Shown in pieces: positions 1 to 7,539 of a DNA stretch of 13,832 nt; position 1 is the stretch's first letter; every line of letters starts with the position of its first letter. The translations under genes were made by a program, and so were the position numbers. Source of the stretch: Trueperaceae bacterium (lineage in GTDB: Bacteria; Deinococcota; Deinococci; Deinococcales; Trueperaceae); NCBI GenBank assembly GCA_011390455.1, contig JAABSI010000077.1, forward strand, positions 1-13,832. Direction: 5' to 3'. The notes under the pieces are model-generated. The model saw only the letters and a list, made by a program, of their open reading frames with translations. It did not search any database and was not told the DNA's origin.

Positions 1-747
1 GTCGGCGATCCAGAGGTCGCCCGTCTCGGCGTCGAACGAGAAGCGCCACGGGTTGCGGAGCCCGTAGACCCACGTCTCGGGCCGCGCTCCAGGGGCATCG
101 ACGAAGGGGTTGTCGGCCGGCACCGCGGGCACCACGGCGCCATCGACGTCGAGCCGCAGCAGGCCGCCGTACGGGTCCGCGAGGTCCTGCGCGGCGGACC
201 GGTTGCCGCCGTCGCCGAGGGCCGCGTACAGGTAGCCGTCAGGGCCGAACGCCACGTGGCCGCCCACGTGGAAGTCGGTCGTGGTCTCGACGCGGAGCAG
301 GACGTCGAGCGTCCCCGCGTCGACCGTGTCCGCGCTGGGCGGATCGGCGAGGAGCTCGGCCAGCACGTTGCCGCGGGCATCGTCGACGTAGTGCGCGAAC
401 AGCCTGCCGTTGGATGCGAACGACGGGTGGAAGGTCAACCCGAGGAGGCCGTTCTCGCCCTCCACGGCGCCGAGGGCGGCGCTCAGGTCGAGGTACGGCG
501 TCGCCTGCACGACCCCGCCCACGACGACGTGCACGAGGCCGCCGCGTTCGACGACGAAGAGTCGCCCGGAGCCATCGCCGGCATTCGTCACCGCGACCGG
601 TGTCTCGAACCCCGGCGCCACCGGCGCCAGCTCGACGGTGAGGTCGGGGGTCGGATCGGGCATCGGGTCAGGGTTCGACGGCCCCGCGCAGCCGACGGCG
701 AGGGCACACACCAGGCCGACGGCGAGCGCCGAGCGCGCGCGAGCCGG
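1..747 (-). CDS. PQQ-dependent sugar (glucose/sorbosone-type) dehydrogenase, 5' part, start disrupted
   Basis: The minus strand reads as a six-bladed beta-propeller quinoprotein of the glucose/sorbosone dehydrogenase family (PF07995), which oxidises aldoses or similar substrates with PQQ outside the cytoplasm. Visible family motifs, in order, are ENGLLGLTFHPSF, FHVGGHVAFGPDGYLYAALGDGG (shown here in two blocks: FHVGGHVAFG and PDGYLYAALGDGG, carrying the presumed catalytic His), DNPFV, and YGLRNPWRFSFD followed by TGDLWIAD at the window edge. The 3' end is outside the window. A hydrophobic stretch (ALAVGLVCALAVGC) ends in a lipobox-like AVGC with Cys at 690-688, suggesting a lipoprotein. The frame is closed by TGA at 750-748 and has no good start before the signal sequence. 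An ATG at 802 begins a plausible basic N-terminus but in another frame; an in-frame ATG also exists at 663. Identity of the family is secure; the true start is not. Confidence 0.88.
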
Positions 748-810
748 TCAGCGGACGGTCGGGTTCACAGCGACTCGCTCGGGTTTTCGCTCGTTGGGTC
801 ATCGTTCACC

Positions 811-831
811 GTACGTCGTGCCCCGACGTAC
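811..831. promoter_or_regulatory. Perfect 8-bp inverted repeat in a divergent intergenic region
   Basis: GTACGTCG (811-818) and CGACGTAC (824-831) are perfect inverted copies separated by 5 bases. They lie between the divergent dehydrogenase (minus) and mechanosensitive channel (plus) genes. The right position for an operator of a dimeric regulator, about 120 bp before the channel start and 9 bp before the ATG at 802 on the minus strand. A short RNA hairpin is the alternative. No regulator is encoded nearby. Confidence 0.4.
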
Positions 832-949
832 CCCCGTGTTCTGGCCGAGCGGCTTCGGGCTGCCGCCAAGCGGGCCGTCGGGGAGCAGGGGGTTCGCGCC
901 CAACGTCAGTTGCATGCCGGCTCGGGGAGCGACGGTGCCATACTCGTGT

Positions 950-2668
950 ATGGATGCGCGTCTGCTGCCGCGGCTCGCTCGCTGGCTCGCGTGCGCCGCG
1001 GTCCTCGTATCGCCATGGGCCACTGGGGCAGAGCCGCGCGGCACCCCTGTGGAGAGCGCCGGCATGGAACTCGCCTCCGACCTCGGCCCGTGGACCGGCG
1101 GCGACGACCTCCCGGCCGAGCTCCGAACGCCACGCTCCGCACTCGAGACGTTCCTCGAGGCGGGAGCGGATGGGCGCTTCGCCGAGGCCGCCGGGGTCCT
1201 GAACCTCTCCGACCTGCCGATGCTCGAGCGCATCGATCGGGGCCCCGACCTCGCGGAGAAGCTCTACTTCGTGCTCGAACGCCGCCTCGACGTCGACTGG
1301 CGCGAGCTACCCGACCGACCCGACGGCGCACGGGACATGTCCTCCGCGTTCCTCGAGGACGAGGCTCTGACGGCGCCGGCGCCCCGCCACAACCTGCGGG
1401 TCGGAGACGTCTCGGGCGGCATCGCGCCGGTGGAGATCCGCCTCGAGCGCGTCCAGCCCTCCGACACGCCGCCCGTGTGGCTGATCGCGCGCAGCACCGT
1501 GCGCTCCATCGACGTCCTGTACGAGCGACATGGCCCCGGTTGGTTCGACCGGAACGCGCCGGCGTGGGCATGGGCCACGTTCGGCGCCGCGCCGGTGTGG
1601 CAATGGCTAGGGTTCATCCTGCTCATCTTGCTCTCGCTCGCCATCGGGCTGGGCCTCCAACGCCTGGTCCTGCGGTGGCTGGCGGCGTCGAAGCGCCGGC
1701 GCCTCCGCGGCCTCGTCAAAGATGCGGCGAGGCCGATCGCGGTGCTGACCAGCGTGTCGGTCCTGTGGCTGACGAGCAGCACCATGCTGTCGCTCTCGGG
1801 ACCGTCCGGCCGCTGGATCGCGACGACGCTGGCGGCCCTGTTCGTTGTCGCGATCACGTGGCTCGCCATCAACACCATCAACTCGCTCTCCGAGTTCGTG
1901 GTCAAACAACGGCTTGCAGGGATGCCGGAACCGGACGGGAAACGCGCGCGGCTGCATCTCACCAACCTGTCGGTCGCCCGCCGCACCATCGTGTTCGCGG
2001 TGGTGTTGGTCGGCGTCGCGGTCGCGTTGGCCCAGTTCGAAACGTTCCGGACGGTGGGGGCGTCGCTCCTCGCCTCCGCCGGTGTGGCCGGGATCATCCT
2101 GGGCGTGGCCGCACAGGGCTCGCTCAGCAACGTCGTCGCAGGCATCCAGATCGCCTTGACGCAGCTGATCCGGATCGGCGACGCGGTCTACTTCGAGGAG
2201 AACTGGGGCACGATCGAGGACATCACGTACACCTACGTCGTCATCCGGACCTGGGACGAGCGCCGCATCGCGGTGCCGAACCGCTACATCATCGCCCACC
2301 CGCTGGAGAACTGGGAGATGACCCAGGCCAACATGATCCTGCCGGTGATTCTGCACGTCGATTACCGAACGCCGGTCGAGGCCCTGCGGCGCCGGTACGT
2401 CGAGGTGCTCGAAGCCACCGAGGACTGGGATCGGGTGCAGGCTCCGCGGCTCCAGGTCATCGACGCCAAGGAGGACACGGTGCAGGTCCGCGTGCTGTGC
2501 AGCGCCAAGAACGCCAGCACCGCCTGGGACCTCCACTGCCACGTCCGCGAGGAGCTCGTCGCCTTCTTGCGTGACTGGGACGACGGACGCTACCTCCCTC
2601 GGCGTCGCGTGCGCATCGAGGGCGAGGGTGTGCTCGCGGACGCTGGCGGCGGGGCGAACGCGGGATAG
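950..2668 (+). CDS. MscS-family mechanosensitive ion channel with N-terminal extracytoplasmic domain
   Basis: 572 residues. Small-conductance mechanosensitive channels gate under membrane tension and release solutes on hypo-osmotic shock. A signal peptide (MDARLLPRLARWLACAAVLV, then SPWATGA) is followed by an extracytoplasmic region of about 185 residues. Five hydrophobic segments follow at about 215-240, 263-283, 288-310, 346-363 and 369-403. The last is the small-residue-rich pore helix (ASAGVAGIILGVAAQGSLSN), followed by the MscS beta domain (IRIGDAVYFEENWGTIEDI, AVPNRYIIAHPLENW) and an alpha/beta C-terminus. At 572 residues it is longer than E. coli MscS (286) and resembles YbdG/YnaI-like or extended bacterial homologues. 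The same frame stays open back to 410, but that stretch is antisense to the dehydrogenase and the signal peptide fixes ATG 950. No Shine-Dalgarno is evident. A CATACT box at 939-944 sits 5 bases before the ATG, so leaderless transcription is possible. Upstream alternative starts are unlikely. Confidence 0.9.
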   Translation: MDARLLPRLARWLACAAVLVSPWATGAEPRGTPVESAGMELASDLGPWTGGDDLPAELRTPRSALETFLEAGADGRFAEAAGVLNLSDLPMLERIDRGPDLAEKLYFVLERRLDVDWRELPDRPDGARDMSSAFLEDEALTAPAPRHNLRVGDVSGGIAPVEIRLERVQPSDTPPVWLIARSTVRSIDVLYERHGPGWFDRNAPAWAWATFGAAPVWQWLGFILLILLSLAIGLGLQRLVLRWLAASKRRRLRGLVKDAARPIAVLTSVSVLWLTSSTMLSLSGPSGRWIATTLAALFVVAITWLAINTINSLSEFVVKQRLAGMPEPDGKRARLHLTNLSVARRTIVFAVVLVGVAVALAQFETFRTVGASLLASAGVAGIILGVAAQGSLSNVVAGIQIALTQLIRIGDAVYFEENWGTIEDITYTYVVIRTWDERRIAVPNRYIIAHPLENWEMTQANMILPVILHVDYRTPVEALRRRYVEVLEATEDWDRVQAPRLQVIDAKEDTVQVRVLCSAKNASTAWDLHCHVREELVAFLRDWDDGRYLPRRRVRIEGEGVLADAGGGANAG

Positions 2669-2840
2669 GCCCGAAGCAGTCGTCGGCCCATGCTTCACCA
2701 CGCGGTGCGCGTCGGCCAGCGGGGGCGGGTCGATGTGCGCAGTGAGCACGCGAGCGCCGAACGCACGGCCGTATCGTGAAGCCATCTCCCCAGCCACCCG
2801 CATCTCCGGCGCGCGGTCCGCCGCGAAGGGAGGAGACAGC

Positions 2841-3698
<858 letters not shown>

Positions 3699-3771
3699 CG
3701 CCCACACCGGAGCAGGCGGCGTCCTCGCATGGGGCGCGGCCTCGATGGCCCGCCCGTCGGGAGATGGCCAC

Positions 3772-5535
3772 ATGAAAGAAGCCGATCCCCAGATCCTGCC
3801 GGCCGCCGTGCACGATGCGACCGAGGAGGCACTCTCGGCGTCCTACCGCACGGTGTTCGACGCGCTCGACGAGGCGTTCTGCGTGATCGAGATGATCTTC
3901 GACGACGGCGGTCGCCCCGTCGACTACCGCTTCGTCGAGATCAACCGTGCCTTCGAGCAGCATGCCGGCACACCCAACCTCCTCGGCAGGACCGCCCGCG
4001 AGGCGCTGCCCGACATCGAGCCCTTCTGGATCGAGACCTACGGCGAGGTCGCCCGTAGCGGCGAGCCCGTCCGTTTCGTCAACGAGGCCCACCCGCTGCG
4101 CCGCTGGTTCGACGTGTACGCCTGGCCCTTCGGGAGGCCGGCGAGCCAGCGGGTGGCCCTCCACTTCACCGACGTCACCGCGCGCAAGCTGGCGGAGGAA
4201 GAACTCCGCTACCGGAGCGAGCAGTTCCACGCGCTGGTCCAGCAGGCGCCGATCGGCGTCTACCTCCTCGACGCCGACTTCCGGATCGTCGAGGTGAACC
4301 CCACCGGCCGCCCGGCCTTCGGCGACATCCTCGACCCCATCGGTCTCGACTACGACGAAGCCGTCCGCCGCCTATGGCCGAAGGCGATCGCGGACGAGAT
4401 CTTGCGGATCGCTCGCCTCACCCTGTCGACCGGCATCTCGCACCACGAGCCGGAGATGGCGGGGATGCGCTCAGACGGCCTCACCCAGTACTACGACTGG
4501 CGGATGGACCGCATCCGCCTCCCCGACGGCACGAACGGCCTCGTCTGCTACTTCAGCGAGATCTCCGCGCAGGTCTGGGCCCGACGCGCCCTCGCCGTCT
4601 CGGAGAACCGCTACCGGACCCTGTTCGAGTCGATCGACGAGGGGTTCTGCATCCTCGAGCTGATCTTCGACGAGCACCAGCGGCCGATCGACTTTCGCTA
4701 CGTCGAGGTCAACCCCGCCTTCGAGCGCCACACCGGCCTCTCGGAGCCTGTGGGAAGCACCGTCACCGAGCTCGTTCCCGACATCGAGCCGCTCTGGATA
4801 GAGACCTACGGCAACGTCGCCCGCACGGGCGAACCGACCCGGTTCGTGGATCACGTCGAGGCGCTGAATCGCTGGTACGACATCTACGCCTTCCGCATCG
4901 GCGAGCCCAGGGAGCGCAGCGTCGCCGTCCTGTTCACCGACATCACCGAGCGGAAGCGGGCCGAGCGCGCCCTGATGGAGAGCGTCGCGCTCCTACGTCA
5001 CCACGCCCACCACGACGTGCTGACGGGACTCCCGAACCGGCTCCTGTTCGAGGAGAAGCTGCGCGAGGCCGTCGCTTCCGCCGACCGCCACGGACGGCCC
5101 TTCGCCGTCCTGTTCCTCGACCTCGACAACTTCAAGGCCATCAACGACGACCTGGGCCACGCGAGCGGCGACGTCGTTCTCATCGAGGTGGCGCGGCGCC
5201 TGCGGCACTCGCTGCGGGCCAGCGACATGCTGGCGCGGATCCACGGCGACGAGTTCGTCGTCATCCTCCCCGAGATGTCGGCGTTGCACGAGGCCTGCAG
5301 CGTGGCCGAGAAGCTCCTCGCGGTCGTCAGCCACCCCATCGAGGTGGCCGGAACGACGGTGAGCGTGCAGACGTCCATCGGCGTCGCCCTGTACCCGAAC
5401 GACGGGGCCGACCCGCGGGCGCTCCTTCGCGCCGCAGACACCGCGATGTACCAGGCCAAGCTGAAGGGGAAGAACGTCGTCAGCTACGTCGTTGCCGCGC
5501 CCGACGGAGGGGGCGGCGCGGGCGAGCCTCCATAG
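3772..5535 (+). CDS. PAS-PAS-PAS-GGDEF diguanylate cyclase
   Basis: 587 residues, no membrane segment, so a soluble sensor that makes cyclic di-GMP from two GTP. PAS1 is at about 25-146, PAS2 at 147-277, PAS3 at 281-402 and GGDEF at about 413-580. The catalytic domain begins DVLTGLPNR and contains FLDLDNFKAINDDLGHASGD. The active-site signature is HGDEF (His491-Phe495), not GGDEF. The product-binding I-site RASD (482-485) stands exactly five residues before it, so feedback inhibition is expected. No EAL domain is present. PAS1 and PAS3 are near-duplicates (both contain DIEP.WIETYG..AR and RWYD/RWFD). PAS2 is unrelated to them beyond the fold. Ligands cannot be read from sequence. ATG 3772 is chosen because GGGAG at 3757-3761 is suitably spaced; an in-frame ATG at 3745 would add nine residues. 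The His substitution leaves activity uncertain. Confidence 0.92.
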   Translation: MKEADPQILPAAVHDATEEALSASYRTVFDALDEAFCVIEMIFDDGGRPVDYRFVEINRAFEQHAGTPNLLGRTAREALPDIEPFWIETYGEVARSGEPVRFVNEAHPLRRWFDVYAWPFGRPASQRVALHFTDVTARKLAEEELRYRSEQFHALVQQAPIGVYLLDADFRIVEVNPTGRPAFGDILDPIGLDYDEAVRRLWPKAIADEILRIARLTLSTGISHHEPEMAGMRSDGLTQYYDWRMDRIRLPDGTNGLVCYFSEISAQVWARRALAVSENRYRTLFESIDEGFCILELIFDEHQRPIDFRYVEVNPAFERHTGLSEPVGSTVTELVPDIEPLWIETYGNVARTGEPTRFVDHVEALNRWYDIYAFRIGEPRERSVAVLFTDITERKRAERALMESVALLRHHAHHDVLTGLPNRLLFEEKLREAVASADRHGRPFAVLFLDLDNFKAINDDLGHASGDVVLIEVARRLRHSLRASDMLARIHGDEFVVILPEMSALHEACSVAEKLLAVVSHPIEVAGTTVSVQTSIGVALYPNDGADPRALLRAADTAMYQAKLKGKNVVSYVVAAPDGGGGAGEPP

Positions 5536-5585
5536 CGGCGGGAAGCGACCTCGGCACGACCGGAGACTCGCTTCCAGGGCGACGT

Positions 5586-5629
5586 TCCTGAGGAATCGGT
5601 GGGCCCTGCGGGGCTCGAACTCGCGACCG
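5586..5629 (-). repeat. Copy of a tRNA 3' end (att-like direct repeat, left)
   Basis: This 44-bp stretch matches 6766-6809 at 40 of 44 positions in the same orientation, exactly 1180 bp apart. The 32-bp core (5598-5629 against 6778-6809) has one mismatch. It corresponds to the acceptor 3' strand, T arm and part of the variable region of the intact tRNA. The rest of a tRNA is absent or decayed beyond recognition, and the mismatch breaks one T-stem pair. This is either the displaced 3' end left by site-specific integration at a tRNA gene, or a decayed tRNA duplicate. Confidence 0.75.
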
Positions 5630-5658
5630 CGCTCGGCGACGTCGCCGAGCGCGCGGTC
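5625..5658. terminator. GC-rich palindrome after the diguanylate cyclase gene
   Basis: GCTCGGCGAC (5631-5640) and GTCGCCGAGC (5641-5650) form a perfect 20-bp palindrome. It is flanked by a further pairing of GACCGC (5625-5630) with GCGGTC (5653-5658) across a two-base bulge. It lies 90 bp downstream of the cyclase stop. No T-run follows, so a classical Rho-independent terminator is not certain. It directly abuts, and overlaps by five bases, the tRNA-end repeat, so it could also belong to a recombination site. Confidence 0.4.
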
Positions 5659-5753
5659 GATCGCCGCGTCACGCCCGCGTAACGCCCCGCTTTCCAGACT
5701 GTCGCCAGCGTCGTGGCCAAGGGCGCCACGATCGCGTGCACGAAGGAGGACAC

Positions 5754-6707
5754 ATGCGCAGCCAGCTCAGCCGATCCATCACACTCCTCTCCGTCGCGGC
5801 GATGCTCGCGAGTTGCAGCCCTCCCCCCGCCCTCGACGAGTGCCTCCCAGCACAGGGCGCCACGGGGATCTTCGTGTCGGGATCGGGCAGCGACGCCTCG
5901 GGCGACGGGAGCCTGGCCGCTCCCTACCGCAGCCTCACCCAAGCCCTCGACTCGGCGCCTCTCGGCACGACCCTCCAACTCCTGTGCGGGACGTTCAGCG
6001 ACGCGAGCGGCGAGGCGTTCCCCCTCGACGTCTCCGGACGCACGGTCGTAGGCGTCGGGCCTGCCTTGGCGTCCATCGTGTACGAGGGGTCCGACCCGGA
6101 AACGAAGGGGTTGGTGGCGTTCAGCGGCACCATCTCGGTCGAGGGGGTCACGCTCTCGGGCTTCTCGGGCAACACGATCGACTTCGCCGGCGGGACGGCG
6201 ACCCTCGAAGACGTGCGGGTCGTCAGCGCGGTCGCCGGCGACGGTGACGGTAGTGGCATCAGGCTCGACGGCGGCGCCGTGGTCGAGCTGCTGCGGGTCG
6301 AGGTCTCCGGCGGCGACGAGGGCGTCTCCATCGGCGACTTCGCTGCGGTCCGCGTCGTGGACAGCGTGATCAGCGGCGCCCGGGGCGACGGGATCGACAT
6401 CGCCGAGGCGGCCAGCCTCTTCGTCCGCGGCACGCGCATCACCGGCAGCGCCTCTTCCGGCATCGAGACCAGTAGCTCGGGCACCATCGATCTCGGCACG
6501 GTGGACGACCCCGGCGGCAACACGATCACCGGGAACGCCGAGTGGCAGATCCAGGATCGCCGCGACGCCTCCGTTGGCCCGACCCTCATGGCGATCGGCA
6601 ACGACCTGGGCACGTCGGTGTCCGGCGTGCAGACGGGGCCGTCATCGTTGCCGCCCGTCTGGGAGATCGTCAACGCGGGCAACCAGATCGACTTCGGCGG
6701 CCCCTGA
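5754..6707 (+). CDS. Lipoprotein with right-handed beta-helix (DUF1565-like)
   Basis: 317 residues. A lipoprotein signal (MRSQLSRSITLLSVAAMLAS followed by Cys21, lipobox LASC) predicts export and lipid anchoring. The mature region begins GIFVSGSGSDASGDGSLAAP, then YRSLTQAL and LLCGTFSD, a pattern typical of the DUF1565 start of parallel beta-helix proteins. Repeating rungs follow (VEGVTLSGFSGNTIDF, ATLEDVRVVSA, VELLRVEVSG, VRVVDSVISG, LFVRGTRITG, TIDLGTV). Such folds occur in polysaccharide lyases and surface proteins; no catalytic residues can be assigned, so no substrate is proposed. ATG 5754 is preceded by AAGGAGGA (5743-5750); an in-frame ATG at 5736 lies upstream of this site and is rejected. 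It is the only gene inside the 1.18-kb segment between the tRNA-end repeats. It converges on the tRNA. It may be cargo of a lost or satellite element. Confidence 0.82.
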   Translation: MRSQLSRSITLLSVAAMLASCSPPPALDECLPAQGATGIFVSGSGSDASGDGSLAAPYRSLTQALDSAPLGTTLQLLCGTFSDASGEAFPLDVSGRTVVGVGPALASIVYEGSDPETKGLVAFSGTISVEGVTLSGFSGNTIDFAGGTATLEDVRVVSAVAGDGDGSGIRLDGGAVVELLRVEVSGGDEGVSIGDFAAVRVVDSVISGARGDGIDIAEAASLFVRGTRITGSASSGIETSSSGTIDLGTVDDPGGNTITGNAEWQIQDRRDASVGPTLMAIGNDLGTSVSGVQTGPSSLPPVWEIVNAGNQIDFGGP

Positions 6708-6765
6708 GCGTCCGCTCGCCGTGACATAGCGCCCCACGACCGGTGCATCGCGTCCTGGCCGCCAC

Positions 6766-6809
6766 TCCTGATGAAATGGTGGGCCCTGCGGGGCTCGAAC
6801 CCGCGACCG
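6766..6809 (-). repeat. tRNA 3' end and flank (att-like direct repeat, right)
   Basis: This is the partner of 5586-5629 (40 of 44 identical, same orientation). It covers the 3' part of the intact tRNA plus 11 bases beyond the CCA. An intact tRNA at one end and a displaced 3' piece at the other is the usual footprint of integration into a tRNA gene. Confidence 0.75.
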
Positions 6810-6853
6810 AGCGATTATGAGTCGCCTGCTCTGACCGACTGAGCTAAGGGCCC
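6777..6853 (-). tRNA. tRNA with anticodon CAU, probably tRNA-Ile2 (lysidine type)
   Basis: 77 nt with a complete cloverleaf and an encoded CCA end. The acceptor pairs GGGCCCT with AGGGCCC, discriminator A, then CCA (6779-6777). The D arm has GCTC/GAGC, the anticodon arm GGCGA-CTCATAA-TCGCT with anticodon CAT, and the T arm GCGGG-TTCGAGC-CCCGC. The TTAGCTCAGT start and GGCGACTCATAATCGCT anticodon arm closely resemble E. coli tRNA-Ile2 rather than elongator or initiator tRNA-Met. If so, TilS converts C34 to lysidine and it reads AUA. Elongator Met remains possible. Its 3' 32 bases are duplicated at 5598-5629. Confidence 0.93.
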
Positions 6854-6926
6854 GCGCCACGTCGGGACGGACCCATCGTACGTGGCCGCCCGCCGCCGAT
6901 GTGCTGACGAGCGCCCGCGCCGCGCG

Positions 6927-7205
6927 TCAGGGCTTGGGCGGCGCGCCCACTCGGTCGTAGAGCTCGGCGAGCGCATCGGCGATGTCGCTCGACTCTTGCT
7001 CGCCGTCGGCCCGCGCCCACGCGCGGGCGCCGGCGACGACGTTCTCGAGCTGGCGCGCGAGGTCGTTGCGCAGCGCGATCGCCTCGTATGCCGCGTGGAT
7101 GGGGGTCTCCGACACGCCCTCGCCGGAGGGGTACAGGCCATGCTTCGCGTAGACGTTCTCCTCGTCGGGCACGTTCAGTCTGGAGCGATCGTCCGGGTCG
7201 CGCAT
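6927..7205 (-). CDS. Small hypothetical protein (92 aa)
   Basis: I do not recognise a family. The start ATG at 7205 is preceded on the minus strand by GGAGGTG at good spacing, which supports real translation; the frame also stays open upstream to 7370 but without such a site. The protein is soluble and charged with no signal or membrane segment. An N-terminal segment (LNVPDEENVYAKHGLYPSGE) precedes predicted amphipathic helices (AAYEAIALRNDLARQLENVV and SSDIADALAELYDRVG). The gene reads toward the tRNA, 73 bp away on the same strand, and could share a transcript with it. Codon use is GC-rich like its neighbours. Confidence 0.7.
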   Translation of the reverse strand: MRDPDDRSRLNVPDEENVYAKHGLYPSGEGVSETPIHAAYEAIALRNDLARQLENVVAGARAWARADGEQESSDIADALAELYDRVGAPPKP

Positions 7206-7539
7206 TCGGCACCTCCATGGGTGCGGCGCACGACCGATCGGCCGATGTGGTCGTCGGTGCGTGCGGGGACACATCGAGCGTACCCGTGCGGAGCGCCGCC
7301 GGACGTGACGCACCGCAACCCCAGCAGCCTCCCGAACCCGTTCCGGGTCACCGAGAGCATGCGGTCGCACGTGTAGAGTGCGCGTGCAAATCCTGTATTT
7401 TCTCGTGTCTCAAGCGCCATACCTAGGGTCACATGTCCCACGGGCGGCCGCCTTGGCAGGCTGCGCGACGTGCGGCAGCCCCTCACTGGGCTAGGTTCGA
7501 ACTACGCCCCACTCACGACCGCCCACGCGGAGGTACCCG
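7206..7539. other. Intergenic region with AT-rich pocket, probable divergent promoter area
   Basis: 334 bp between divergent genes (92-aa protein minus, PQQ dehydrogenase plus). An AT-rich pocket at about 7387-7424 (CAAATCCTGTATTTTCTCG and on to CATACCTAGG) stands out from the GC-rich surroundings and is the likeliest promoter site, though no clean -35/-10 pair can be fixed. A short hairpin AGCCC/GGGCT is near 7480. Open frames across this stretch lack ribosome binding sites and are not called. Confidence 0.35.

Noticed and set aside
256..2574. 772-codon plus-strand frame
   Set aside because: It is a shifted frame over the MscS gene and antisense to the first dehydrogenase, with Arg-rich composition and no motifs.
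3754..3774. Alternative cyclase start at 3745
   Set aside because: The GGGAG site at 3757-3761 is spaced for ATG 3772 and falls inside the extension from 3745.
7175..7486. 103-codon minus-strand frame overlapping the start of the 92-aa gene
   Set aside because: It has no ribosome binding site, crosses the AT-rich intergenic pocket and overlaps the better supported gene.
7445..7510. tRNA-like GGTTCGAAC T-loop sequence before the PQQ dehydrogenase
   Set aside because: No acceptor stem, D arm or anticodon arm can be folded around it.
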